In this document: one piece after another, positions 7,983-16,500 of the stretch
How positions within the stretch are numbered: the first letter of the stretch is position 1
Layout: every line of letters begins with the position of its first letter
Assembly: GCF_039729145.1 (NCBI RefSeq)
Contig: NZ_CP155793.1
Span: forward strand, 186,001 to 250,000
DNA length: 64,000 bases
Direction: 5' to 3'
From: Microbacterium sp. SY138
Lineage (GTDB): Bacteria > Actinomycetota > Actinomycetes > Actinomycetales > Microbacteriaceae
Notes under the pieces: model-generated
Told to the model about the DNA's origin: nothing
The model's database searches: none
What the model saw: the letters and a program-made list of their open reading frames with translations, nothing else
Made by a program: the position numbers and the translations under genes

Positions 7983-8621
7983 TCAGCTGCGCAGGTATGC
8001 GAGCACGGCGAGCACACGCCGGTGGCCGCTGTCACTGGAGGCGAGGCCGAGCTTGGCGAAGATGTTGCCGATGTGCTTGCTCACCGCGGTCTCGGTCACG
8101 AAGAGCCGTTCGGCGATGGTGCCGTTGTCGAGCCCCTCGGCCATGAGGCCCAGCACCTCGCGCTCGCGGGGCGTGAGGGTCTGCACCGGATCGTCGGCGC
8201 GACGGCGGCTCATCAGCTGCGAGATGACCTCGGGATCCATCACCGTGCCGCCGGCGGCCACGCGGTGCAGGGCATCGATGAAGGCCGCGACCTTGCCGAC
8301 ACGCTCCTTGAGCAGATAGCCGAGGCCGTCGGCTCCGGCAGCCAGCAGCTCACCGGCGTACCGATCCTCGACGTAGGCCGACAGCACCAGCACGGGGAAA
8401 CCGGGGCGGCGAGCGCGGGCTTCGGCCGCGGCCTTCAGCCCCTCGCTGGTGAAGGTGGGCGGCATCCGCACATCGACCACGGCGGCATCGGCCTCGTCGA
8501 GCCGGGTGAGGAATGCCTCGGCGTTGTCGACGGCCGCCACGACCTCGAACCCCTCGCTGCGCAGCAGCAGCGCCAGCCCCTCGCGGAGCAGGGTGTCGTC
8601 TTCGGCGATCACGATCCGCAT
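7983..8621 (-). CDS. Two-component response regulator, NarL/FixJ (LuxR HTH) family
   Basis: 212 residues. N-terminal receiver domain with acidic pocket EDD (residues 7-9), phosphoacceptor Asp50 in VVDVRMPP and the usual Lys in YLLKERVG. The C-terminal LuxR-type helix-turn-helix spans about residues 145-205 (LTPREREVLGLMAEGLDNGTIA, then TETAVSKHIGNIFAKLGL). The gene overlaps the 3' end of the sensor-kinase gene by 13 bp. Likely controls the divergent ABC transporter. Confidence 0.95.
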   Translation of the reverse strand: MRIVIAEDDTLLREGLALLLRSEGFEVVAAVDNAEAFLTRLDEADAAVVDVRMPPTFTSEGLKAAAEARARRPGFPVLVLSAYVEDRYAGELLAAGADGLGYLLKERVGKVAAFIDALHRVAAGGTVMDPEVISQLMSRRRADDPVQTLTPREREVLGLMAEGLDNGTIAERLFVTETAVSKHIGNIFAKLGLASSDSGHRRVLAVLAYLRS

Positions 8622-9826
8622 GGCAACTCCGCTCTCAGGATGGTGGGGCCGCCGACCGGGCTCGACAGCTCCAGCCCACCCTCGAAGGCCTCGAGGCGAC
8701 GACGGATGCCGGCCACGCCGCCGCCCGGGCGTTCGGCTGCTCCGCCCACGCCGTCGTCCTCGACCGTGATCAGCAGCACCTCCCCCTCCCGTTCGACCCG
8801 CACCGCGGCCCGCGTGGCATCGCTGTACTTGCTGACGTTGGTCAGAGCCTCGGCCACCACGAAGTAGCTGGCCGACTCGACGGCGGCCGGGACGCGTCCG
8901 ACCTGCGACGTCTCGATCGTGCAGGGCACGACGCTGCGCCCGGCCAGCGACGCCAGCGCCCCCTCCAGCCCGAGCTCGTCGAGGATCGGCGGGTAGATGT
9001 CGTGCACCGTGCGGCGGAGTCCGGCGAGCGCGTCGGTCGCCGCATCCTGCGCTCGCCGCAGCGGTTCGAGCACGTCGCCGCCGGTCTCCTGCGCGCGCTC
9101 GGCGATCCCGAGCATCATCACCACGTTGACCAGGCGGTTCTGCGCACCGTCGTGCAGGTCGCGCTCGATGCGCCGCAGTTCGGCCGCGTGGGCATCGAGC
9201 GCGGCGGCGCGGCTGAGGGTCAGGGCGTCGACCCGTGCGGCGAGGCGCGACTTCTCCGGCGTCGCGAGCAGCGTCGCCGACACGTACGACACCAGCCGTG
9301 CGACCGCGGGGATCAGGAGGATCGACAGGATCGCGTACGCCGCCGCGAGCAGCGGCATCGTGGCCGCGAGCTCCCAGGACGTGACGGGGTACACCGAACC
9401 CACGGGGTCGTCGGCGGGAGCGAACTGCCAGTAGTAGGTGATCGCGAGGGTGTTGACCGCCGCGACCGGCAGCGAGATCGTCAGCAGTGAGACGAACAGC
9501 ACGGGGAGCCCCTGCACGGCGAGCCACAGCACGTCGCGGCCGGTGGCGCGCGAGAAAGCGAAGCGCAGACGATCGTCGATGGTCGAGGCCCGCGGGAGCA
9601 CGTGGCCGATCGGCGTCAGCTCCTCGCCCCGGTAGGCGCCGACACGACGGCGGTTCAGGTCCGTCCAGCGGTGCAGGCTCTGCACGGTCTCGGGCATCAG
9701 CAGCACGCCGCCGGTGAGGATCATGAAGGGAAGCAGGACGATGCCCAGGCAGAGGAACACCACGGAGGCGATCGAGACTCCGGCCTCGACGGCCAGGTAT
9801 CCCCACGCGCGCAGCCATCGCCGCAT
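8609..9826 (-). CDS. Sensor histidine kinase, NarL-type (HisKA_3)
   Basis: 405 residues. The N-terminal membrane sensor, about four hydrophobic segments between residues 10 and 180, resembles the actinobacterial putative-sensor domain found in such kinases. The dimerisation/phosphoacceptor helix carries His225 in RRIERDLHDGAQNRL. The HATPase domain has an N-box (AEALTNVSKYS) and G-box (VEDDGVGGA). Start at ATG 9826, preceded by AAGGAC at good spacing; a GTG at 9841 is the alternative. Pairs with the downstream response regulator. With an ABC exporter transcribed divergently 123 bp away, a membrane-stress or peptide-antibiotic response is plausible. Confidence 0.93.
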   Translation of the reverse strand: MRRWLRAWGYLAVEAGVSIASVVFLCLGIVLLPFMILTGGVLLMPETVQSLHRWTDLNRRRVGAYRGEELTPIGHVLPRASTIDDRLRFAFSRATGRDVLWLAVQGLPVLFVSLLTISLPVAAVNTLAITYYWQFAPADDPVGSVYPVTSWELAATMPLLAAAYAILSILLIPAVARLVSYVSATLLATPEKSRLAARVDALTLSRAAALDAHAAELRRIERDLHDGAQNRLVNVVMMLGIAERAQETGGDVLEPLRRAQDAATDALAGLRRTVHDIYPPILDELGLEGALASLAGRSVVPCTIETSQVGRVPAAVESASYFVVAEALTNVSKYSDATRAAVRVEREGEVLLITVEDDGVGGAAERPGGGVAGIRRRLEAFEGGLELSSPVGGPTILRAELPCGS

Positions 9827-9937
9827 CCGTCCGTCCTTCACTCTCACAGTCTGCCCGAGCGGTCGGAGCGGCACGGTATAGCCAGCACCACCATCGAAGC
9901 GGCAGCGGGCGGGATGGGATGCCGTCCGCCCCGTCCC

Positions 9938-9949
9938 TAGCGTCGGATC
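9938..9949 (+). promoter_or_regulatory. -10 element for a leaderless transcript
   Basis: TAGCGT (9938-9943) followed by exactly six bases (cggatc) and the ATG at 9950. No Shine-Dalgarno is visible, so transcription probably begins at the start codon, as is frequent in actinobacteria. Confidence 0.5.
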
Positions 9950-10717
9950 ATGACCTTCACCCCCCTCTCCCGGGCCGTCGACGCGCGGCCCTCCGAAGCA
10001 CTGCGGCTGCAGTCCGTCGTCAAGACCTACGGCACAGGTGCCAGCCGCGTCACGGCCCTCCGTGGCGTGGACCTCGCCATCGCGAAGGGCACGTTCACCG
10101 CGATCATGGGCCCTTCGGGCTCGGGCAAGAGCACCCTGCTGCACAGCGCCGCAGGACTCGACCGGCCGAGCAGTGGCACCGTGCACCTCGGCGGAACCGA
10201 GATCTCGGGGCTGAAGGCACGCCAGCTCACCGCCTTCCGCCGCGATCACGTGGGCTTCGTGTTCCAGGCGTACAACCTGCTCCCCGCACTGAACGTCGAA
10301 GACAACATCACTCTGCCGCTGCGACTCGGCGGCCGTCGACTCGAGGCGCGGTGGCTCGACTTCCTGCTCGACGCCGTGGGGCTCACCGAGTACCGTCATC
10401 GTCGCCCCTCCGAGCTCTCCGGGGGCCAGCAGCAGCGGGTGGCGATCGCCCGCGCGCTCATCACCCGGCCGCATGTGGTGTTCGGCGACGAGCCGACCGG
10501 CGCGCTCGATTCCCGCTCCGGCGAGCAGGTTCTCGACCTGCTCGCGCACACGGCGCGCGAGCTCGATCAGACGGTCGTGGTCGTCACGCACGACCCGGTG
10601 GTGGCCGCGCACGCGGATCGCACCATCTTCCTCGCCGATGGAGCCTTCGCGGGATACCTCGACGGTGCCGACCCCGCGCAGATCAACGCCCGCATGAGCG
10701 CATTGGGGGAGTGGTGA
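9950..10717 (+). CDS. ABC transporter ATP-binding protein (MacB/LolD type)
   Basis: 255-residue ATPase. Walker A GPSGSGKST (54-62), Q-loop in FVFQAYNLLPALNVEDN, signature LSGGQQQRVAIARAL, Walker B VVFGDEPTGALD and H-loop VVVVTHD. The sequence style is that of ATPases paired with FtsX-like permeases (LolD/MacB). The stop overlaps the permease start (TGATG). Divergent from the two-component genes, which are its probable regulators. Confidence 0.94.
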   Translation: MTFTPLSRAVDARPSEALRLQSVVKTYGTGASRVTALRGVDLAIAKGTFTAIMGPSGSGKSTLLHSAAGLDRPSSGTVHLGGTEISGLKARQLTAFRRDHVGFVFQAYNLLPALNVEDNITLPLRLGGRRLEARWLDFLLDAVGLTEYRHRRPSELSGGQQQRVAIARALITRPHVVFGDEPTGALDSRSGEQVLDLLAHTARELDQTVVVVTHDPVVAAHADRTIFLADGAFAGYLDGADPAQINARMSALGEW

Positions 10718-13260
10718 TGTCGGGCACGCTGGGCTTGAGCCGACTCGTCGGTGCCGATCTTCGCCATCACCGCGGGAGCTTCGTGGGAGTGGCGGTCGCG
10801 GTGTTCGTGGCGAGTGCACTGGTGACGGGCCTCGGAGTCCTCGTCGAATCCGGCATGCGCGGAGGCCTGGCGCCGGAACGCTATTCCGCGGTCGACGTGG
10901 TGGTCGGTGCGCCGCAGCAGGTCGATGTGCCGGAAGACCTGCCGGTTCCCCTGCGGGAACGCGTGCCGCTGCCCGCCGACGCAGCGCGCGACATCGCCGC
11001 TCTTCCCGGAGTCGACCGCGTCGTGGCCGACGTCACGATTCCGCTCTCACTGCAGGATGCCGGTGCGGATGCCGGTGCGGATGCCGATGCCGGCGGTTCC
11101 GTCCTGGTCGAGGCGCACCCGTGGCCCTCCACCGCGCTGACCGGCTTCGAGCTGCGCGAGGGTGGGGAGCCCGCGGCAGCCGACGAGGTCGTCGTCACCG
11201 CGGGCAGCGGTCTTGCCGTGGGCGACGCGGTCGTCCTCGCGCACGGCGGCGTCCCGTCGGAGTACCGCGTGGTCGGCGAGGTCGCGGCACCGGTGATGCC
11301 GGAGCGAGGAGCGCACGTGTTCCTCAGCGAGCGTCGCATCGACCAGCTCGACCCGCACGAGGGGGCCGCGCAGGCACTCGGCGTGTTCGTCTCGGGCGTC
11401 GACCCCGAGCAGACGGCCGGTGCGATCCGCGAGGCCTTCCCCGACCTGATCGCCCGCACGGGAGACGCCCGCGGCGACGTCGAGTTCCTCGACTCGGGCG
11501 CCGCGCGTTCGACGCTCGTGGCCATCGGCAGCGCGTTCGTCGGCACTTGCATCCTCGTGGCGATGTTCATCGTGGCGGGCACCCTGTCGCTGTCGGTGCA
11601 GTCGCGCCGCCGTGATTACGCGCTGCTGCGGGCCGTCGGGGCGAGTCCGTCCCAGGTGCACGCGCTCGTCGCCCGCGAGGTGCTGTGGGTCTCGGCCGTC
11701 GCGGTGCTGCTCGGCATCGCGCCGGGATACCTGCTGTCGACCGTGCTGCAGGCGGCTTTCGTATCCGGTGGCGTGATCCCCGGCGACTTCGCCCTGGCCA
11801 CAGGTCCTCTCCCCGCCGTCGGCGCGGTGCTGCTCGTGCTGGCCTCGGCCTGGGGTGCGGCGCGCATCGCGGCGGCCCGGGTCGCGAAGCTCGATCCGGT
11901 CGAAGCGCTGCGGGAATCGGCGACGGGCGCTCCGGCCATCGGTCTGCCGCGCATCATCACCGGAATCGTGCTCGCCGCCGCGGGGATCTCGGTCTCGACG
12001 GTGCCACTCGTCGTGCGCGGGCAGGTCGCCGCCGGCGCGGCTGCCGGTGCGGCCATGCTGCTGATCGTCGCGCTCGCGGTGCTCGGCCCGTGGCTGGTGT
12101 CGTTGAGCGTCCGGCTGGTCGGCACCGTGCTGCGTCGCTCGTCGTGTGCGGGCTTCCTCGCGTCGGCGAACGCCGCGGCGCACAGCAGGCGGCTGGCGTC
12201 GGCCATCCTGCCGGTCGCTCTCGGCATCGGGCTGGGCCTCGTGCAGATCGGGGCGCCGTCGATCATCGCCGCGGAGGCGGCGACCCAGGCCAGCGCCGGG
12301 GTGATCGCCGACCTGCGGGTGGCCGCGCCGTCGGGACTCTCGCCGGAGGCGGTCGACGTGATCCGCGAGATGCCGGGGGTGACCGAGGCGTCGGGGGTCG
12401 CACTCAGCGCGGCGGTGGTGGACTCGTTCGATTTCGAGGGCAAGCTGGAGCGTGCCGAGCATGTGCTGCAGGGCGTCGACCCGGAGAACATCGCGCACAG
12501 TCTCGATCTCCGCGTGCGCGAAGGATCGCTCGCCGACCTCGACGGCATCGCGACGGTCGCGGTGAGCACGGATGCCGCGCAGACGCTCGGGCTGGGTATC
12601 GGCGGCACGGTCGTCGGACAACTCGGAGACGGTTCGCCGCTGAAGGCCACGGTCGTCGCGGTGTACGAGCGGGGTCTGGGCTTCGGCGACCTCACCATGG
12701 CCGCCGAAGAGGTCAGAGCCCACACCACGACGGGTCTCGATGCCTTCGCGCTCGTGGCGGTCGACGAGGCGGCGACCGGCGAGGTCCGGGCCGCGCTGGA
12801 GGCGCGCGGTCTGCTCGTGACCGACGGATCGGGGCAGGGGGCCGCGGGGGCCGGAGCGCACGCCCAGAACGGGTGGGTGAACCTCGTCGCCCTGCTGGTG
12901 ATCCTCGGCTACATCGCGATCGCCGTGGTGAACACGCTCGTCATGGCGACGGGTGAGCGCTCACGGGAGCTGGCTCTGCTGCAGCTGATCGGATCGTCCC
13001 GCGGGCAGGTGCGCTCGATGATGCGGATCGAGGCCGTGCTCGTGGCGGCGATCGCGATGGTGTTCGGCGTGGTCGTCGCGATCCCTCCGCTCATCGGCGT
13101 GAGCATGGGCATCTCGGGGCAGCCGATCCCCGCGTTGCCCGTGCTGGGGTCGTTCCTGATCGTCGGGGCGATGGGCGCGCTGGCGCTCGTGGCGATGTGG
13201 GTCGGGACCACGGCGACCATGCGCACCCGTCCCATCGAAGAGATCGGGTCCCGGCAGTAG
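10717..13260 (+). CDS. FtsX-like ABC transporter permease
   Basis: 847-residue permease with two FtsX modules: a large extracytoplasmic domain after TM1 (about residues 50-260), three TM segments, then a second periplasmic-type domain and three more TMs (NLVALLVILGYIAIAVVNTL ... VAMWVGTTATMRTRP). FtsX/MacB permeases work by mechanotransmission rather than classic import. In actinobacteria they export lipids or peptides, or remodel the envelope. ATG 10717 overlaps the ATPase stop; GTG 10714 is an alternative. A hairpin terminator follows. Confidence 0.93.
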   Translation: MSGTLGLSRLVGADLRHHRGSFVGVAVAVFVASALVTGLGVLVESGMRGGLAPERYSAVDVVVGAPQQVDVPEDLPVPLRERVPLPADAARDIAALPGVDRVVADVTIPLSLQDAGADAGADADAGGSVLVEAHPWPSTALTGFELREGGEPAAADEVVVTAGSGLAVGDAVVLAHGGVPSEYRVVGEVAAPVMPERGAHVFLSERRIDQLDPHEGAAQALGVFVSGVDPEQTAGAIREAFPDLIARTGDARGDVEFLDSGAARSTLVAIGSAFVGTCILVAMFIVAGTLSLSVQSRRRDYALLRAVGASPSQVHALVAREVLWVSAVAVLLGIAPGYLLSTVLQAAFVSGGVIPGDFALATGPLPAVGAVLLVLASAWGAARIAAARVAKLDPVEALRESATGAPAIGLPRIITGIVLAAAGISVSTVPLVVRGQVAAGAAAGAAMLLIVALAVLGPWLVSLSVRLVGTVLRRSSCAGFLASANAAAHSRRLASAILPVALGIGLGLVQIGAPSIIAAEAATQASAGVIADLRVAAPSGLSPEAVDVIREMPGVTEASGVALSAAVVDSFDFEGKLERAEHVLQGVDPENIAHSLDLRVREGSLADLDGIATVAVSTDAAQTLGLGIGGTVVGQLGDGSPLKATVVAVYERGLGFGDLTMAAEEVRAHTTTGLDAFALVAVDEAATGEVRAALEARGLLVTDGSGQGAAGAGAHAQNGWVNLVALLVILGYIAIAVVNTLVMATGERSRELALLQLIGSSRGQVRSMMRIEAVLVAAIAMVFGVVVAIPPLIGVSMGISGQPIPALPVLGSFLIVGAMGALALVAMWVGTTATMRTRPIEEIGSRQ

Positions 13261-13270
13261 CCACGCTGCG

Positions 13271-13303
13271 GAGGGGCGCGCCGGAGTCGTCGGTGCGCCC
13301 CTC
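13271..13303 (+). terminator. Hairpin terminator of the FtsX operon
   Basis: GAGGGGCGC (13271-13279) pairs perfectly with GCGCCCCTC (13295-13303), followed by ttcgc. It begins 11 bp after the permease stop. Confidence 0.75.
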
Positions 13304-13330
13304 TTCGCGGGATCGGGGGAAGCCGTCGTA

Positions 13331-13352
13331 CGGGGTGAAAAGACGGGGTGAA
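13331..13352 (+). repeat. Direct repeat CGGGGTGAA x2 upstream of the large surface protein
   Basis: CGGGGTGAA at 13331-13339 and 13344-13352, 13 bp apart, about 160 bp upstream of the start. Could be a regulator half-site pair, but nothing identifies the protein. The rest of the 13304-13511 gap shows no gene. Confidence 0.4.
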
Positions 13353-13511
13353 TTCTCCGGGATCGGCAGGATCGCGTCTCGGCCGACGGGCAGGCTGGCG
13401 GTGGCCCGGACCGAGTTCACCATGCCCGAATGGTGCTCGGCGGTCGCCTGAGGGGGCGGGGGCTTCCGTGCGCGAGTGCGCGCCGGGGAAGCGATGAATG
13501 GGGAGACAGTC

Positions 13512-16500
13512 ATGGCGTTTCGTGTTGCCCGCAAGGACCGCACATCCGATGGCCTTCCGTCCGAGCGGCGCAGCCGTTGGCGGGGCCGCGCGAGAAAGCT
13601 GATCGGCGGCGCCGTGAGCACGGCGCTCGTCGCCTCGTCGATGGTCTTCATCGGCGGGACGCTGACGGCAGCGCCGGCAGCTGCGGCTGATCCGTTCCTC
13701 TGCACCCCCGGAGCGGTGTACGTGCAGAGCGCGACCGAGGTGCGCGAGTTCGTCGTGAACGAGCAGGGCGGTGCCCCCGGCGAAGGGGGAACGCTCGGTG
13801 CCACGACCCTCGGCGTCGACCACTCCAACAACGCCCTGGGCATCTCGTCCAGCGGCCAGTACGCCTACACGGTCACCAACGCCGCCGGAAGCAAGGTGCT
13901 GGCCAAGCACGACCGTGTGACCGACGTCACCACGCGCACGTCGTTCACCCTCAACTCGTCGGTGCTGCGTGGCGCCGTGCACCCCGACACGGGCGTCTAC
14001 TACTTCGCCAGCGGCACGATCAACGGCGCGATCAACATCTACGCGTGGGAGGAGAACCTCACGCCGCAGACCTACGTGCAGGTCGGAACCCTCCGCCCGA
14101 CCGCCGGCAGCAGCGCGTTCGGCGCCAACGGCGACATGGCCTTCAGTGCCTCGGGTCAGCTCGTCCTGGTCGCGGACAACTTCATCTACTCCGCCGACCT
14201 GCCCGCCACGGTCACGCCGAGCACGGCCACCATCGAGGCCAAGCAGGTGCACGACATGGGTGCCGGTGTGCAGGGCAACGGCATCGCGTTCGGAAACCTC
14301 GGGCACATCTTCGTCTCCGCGTCCGGTGGCGGAAACCGCATCATCGAGGTCGACCTGCCCCGCGGGCAGACCGTCAACACCACGTCGCTCGGGTCCTTCG
14401 CTCCCACCGACATGTCCAGCTGCACCTTCCCGAACACCCTCACGCTGAAGAAGGACCTCCCCGCGGGGCGCCACTCGGCCACCGACCAGTTCGCGCTGCG
14501 CGTGCAGTCGCCCGCCGGCTACCAGGTCGCGCAGACCGACGCCACCACGCGCGGAGAGCGCACGGGCCTGCAGCCCGATTACGCGGGCCCGATCTTCACC
14601 AACCAGGGCGACACCTTCCGCCTGTCCGAGGCGGCATCCGGCACGACGGATCGCACCCGGTACGCCGAGTCGCTGGACTGCGTGCAGGTGAACCCCAACG
14701 GGACCACGACCCCGGTGGCGGTGACTGCCTCGGGCGAGGTGACGCAGCCGTCGGGCTCGCGCGGCACCGACGTCACGTGCACGTTCACGAACGTGCGACT
14801 CGTGCCCGGCCTCGCTCTGCGCAAGACGTCCGACCCCGCCGACGGCCTCGCCGTGCAGGCCGGCCAGCGCCTCACATACACGGTCGAGGCCGAGAACACC
14901 GGGAACACGGTCCTCGACCCCGTGCAGGTGAACGACGACCTCTCCGGCGTGCTCGCGTTCGCCGAGTACCAGGGTGATGTCGTCACCAAGATCGACGGCA
15001 CGCCCGTCGCGTCTGGGGCCGCCACCGTCACGGGTGACGACCTCGCCTGGACCGGTGCGCTCGAGCCCGGTCAGGTGCTCACCGTGACCTACTCGGTCAT
15101 CGTCGACGCCGGCGTCGAGGGTGAGCGGATCGCCAACAGCGTCACCGCCTCGGGCACCCCGCCCGGCACGCTCCCTCCGCCCGTCACCCCGCCCGTGACC
15201 ACCGAGCACCCCGTCGCGGGCTTCACCGTCGCCAAGACCTCCACCCCCGCAGCGGGAACGGTCGTGGAGCCGGGGCAGGTCATCGAGTACACGGTGACCG
15301 GGACCAACACGGGGGCGACCACGCTGAACCCCGCGTCGATCGCCGACGACCTGTCCGGTGTGCTCGCGCACGCCGCCTACAACTCCGACATCGCGACCTC
15401 GGTCGCCGGCACGCCCCTCACCACGGGCGCCGCCGCCATCACCGGTGACGACCTCGCCTGGACCGGCGCGCTCGCCCCCGGGCAGGCTGTGACCATCACG
15501 TACTCCGTGACCGTGGATGCGGACGCTTCGGGAGAGATCCTGAAGAACTCCGTCACCGGCACCGCGACGCCGACCACGCCGAAGCCCGGTGATCCCGAGG
15601 GGCCGGAGGTGCCGGGCGAGCCGATCGTCCCGCCGACCGTCACCACCGAGCACCCGGTCATCGGGTCGGGCTTCACGATCAGCAAGTCCGCCGATCCCGT
15701 GTCGGGCACGGCGGTCTCGGCCGGCGACACGGTCACGTACACGATCACCGGCACCAACACCGGTGACACCGACCTCGACCCGGCCCGCATCGTCGACGAC
15801 CTCTCGGGTGTGCTCGACGACGCCGGCTACAACGACGACGTCACCGCCGACCGCGGCTCCGTCACCGTCACCGGCAGCACGCTGACCTGGTCGGGTGAGG
15901 TGCCCCGCGGAGCCTCCGTCACGATCCGCTACTCGGTGACCGTCGACGCGGGTGTCCAGAAGGCGCTGCTGCACAACGTCGCCACCGGCACCGCCACGCC
16001 GCAGATCCCCGTCGACCCGACCGACCCTGCCGGTCCCTCGACCCCGGGAACGCCGATCGTCCCGCCGGCGGTGGAGACGAACCACCCGGTCGTGGACACC
16101 GGCTTCGAGGTCGTGAAGTCCGCTGACCCGGCCACCGGTACCGCCGTGCGCGCGGGTGACACGATCACCTACACGATCTCGGGGGTCAACACGGGCAACA
16201 CGACGCTCGATCCGGCGACGATCGTCGACGACTTGTCGGCCGTGCTCGCGCACGCCCGGTACGGTGACGACGCGACCGCTTCGACCGGCGCGATCGCCCT
16301 CGACGGCACCACCCTGACCTGGAAGGGGACGCTCGCTCCCGGCGCTCGGGTCGAGATCACCTATACGGTCACGGTCGACGAGGATGCCACCGGTGTGCTG
16401 CTGCGCAACACCGTCACGGGTGAGGGCACACCCCTCATTCCGGTCGACCCGACGGACCCGGGCAGCCCGACCACACCGGGAACCCCGGTGACGACGCCCC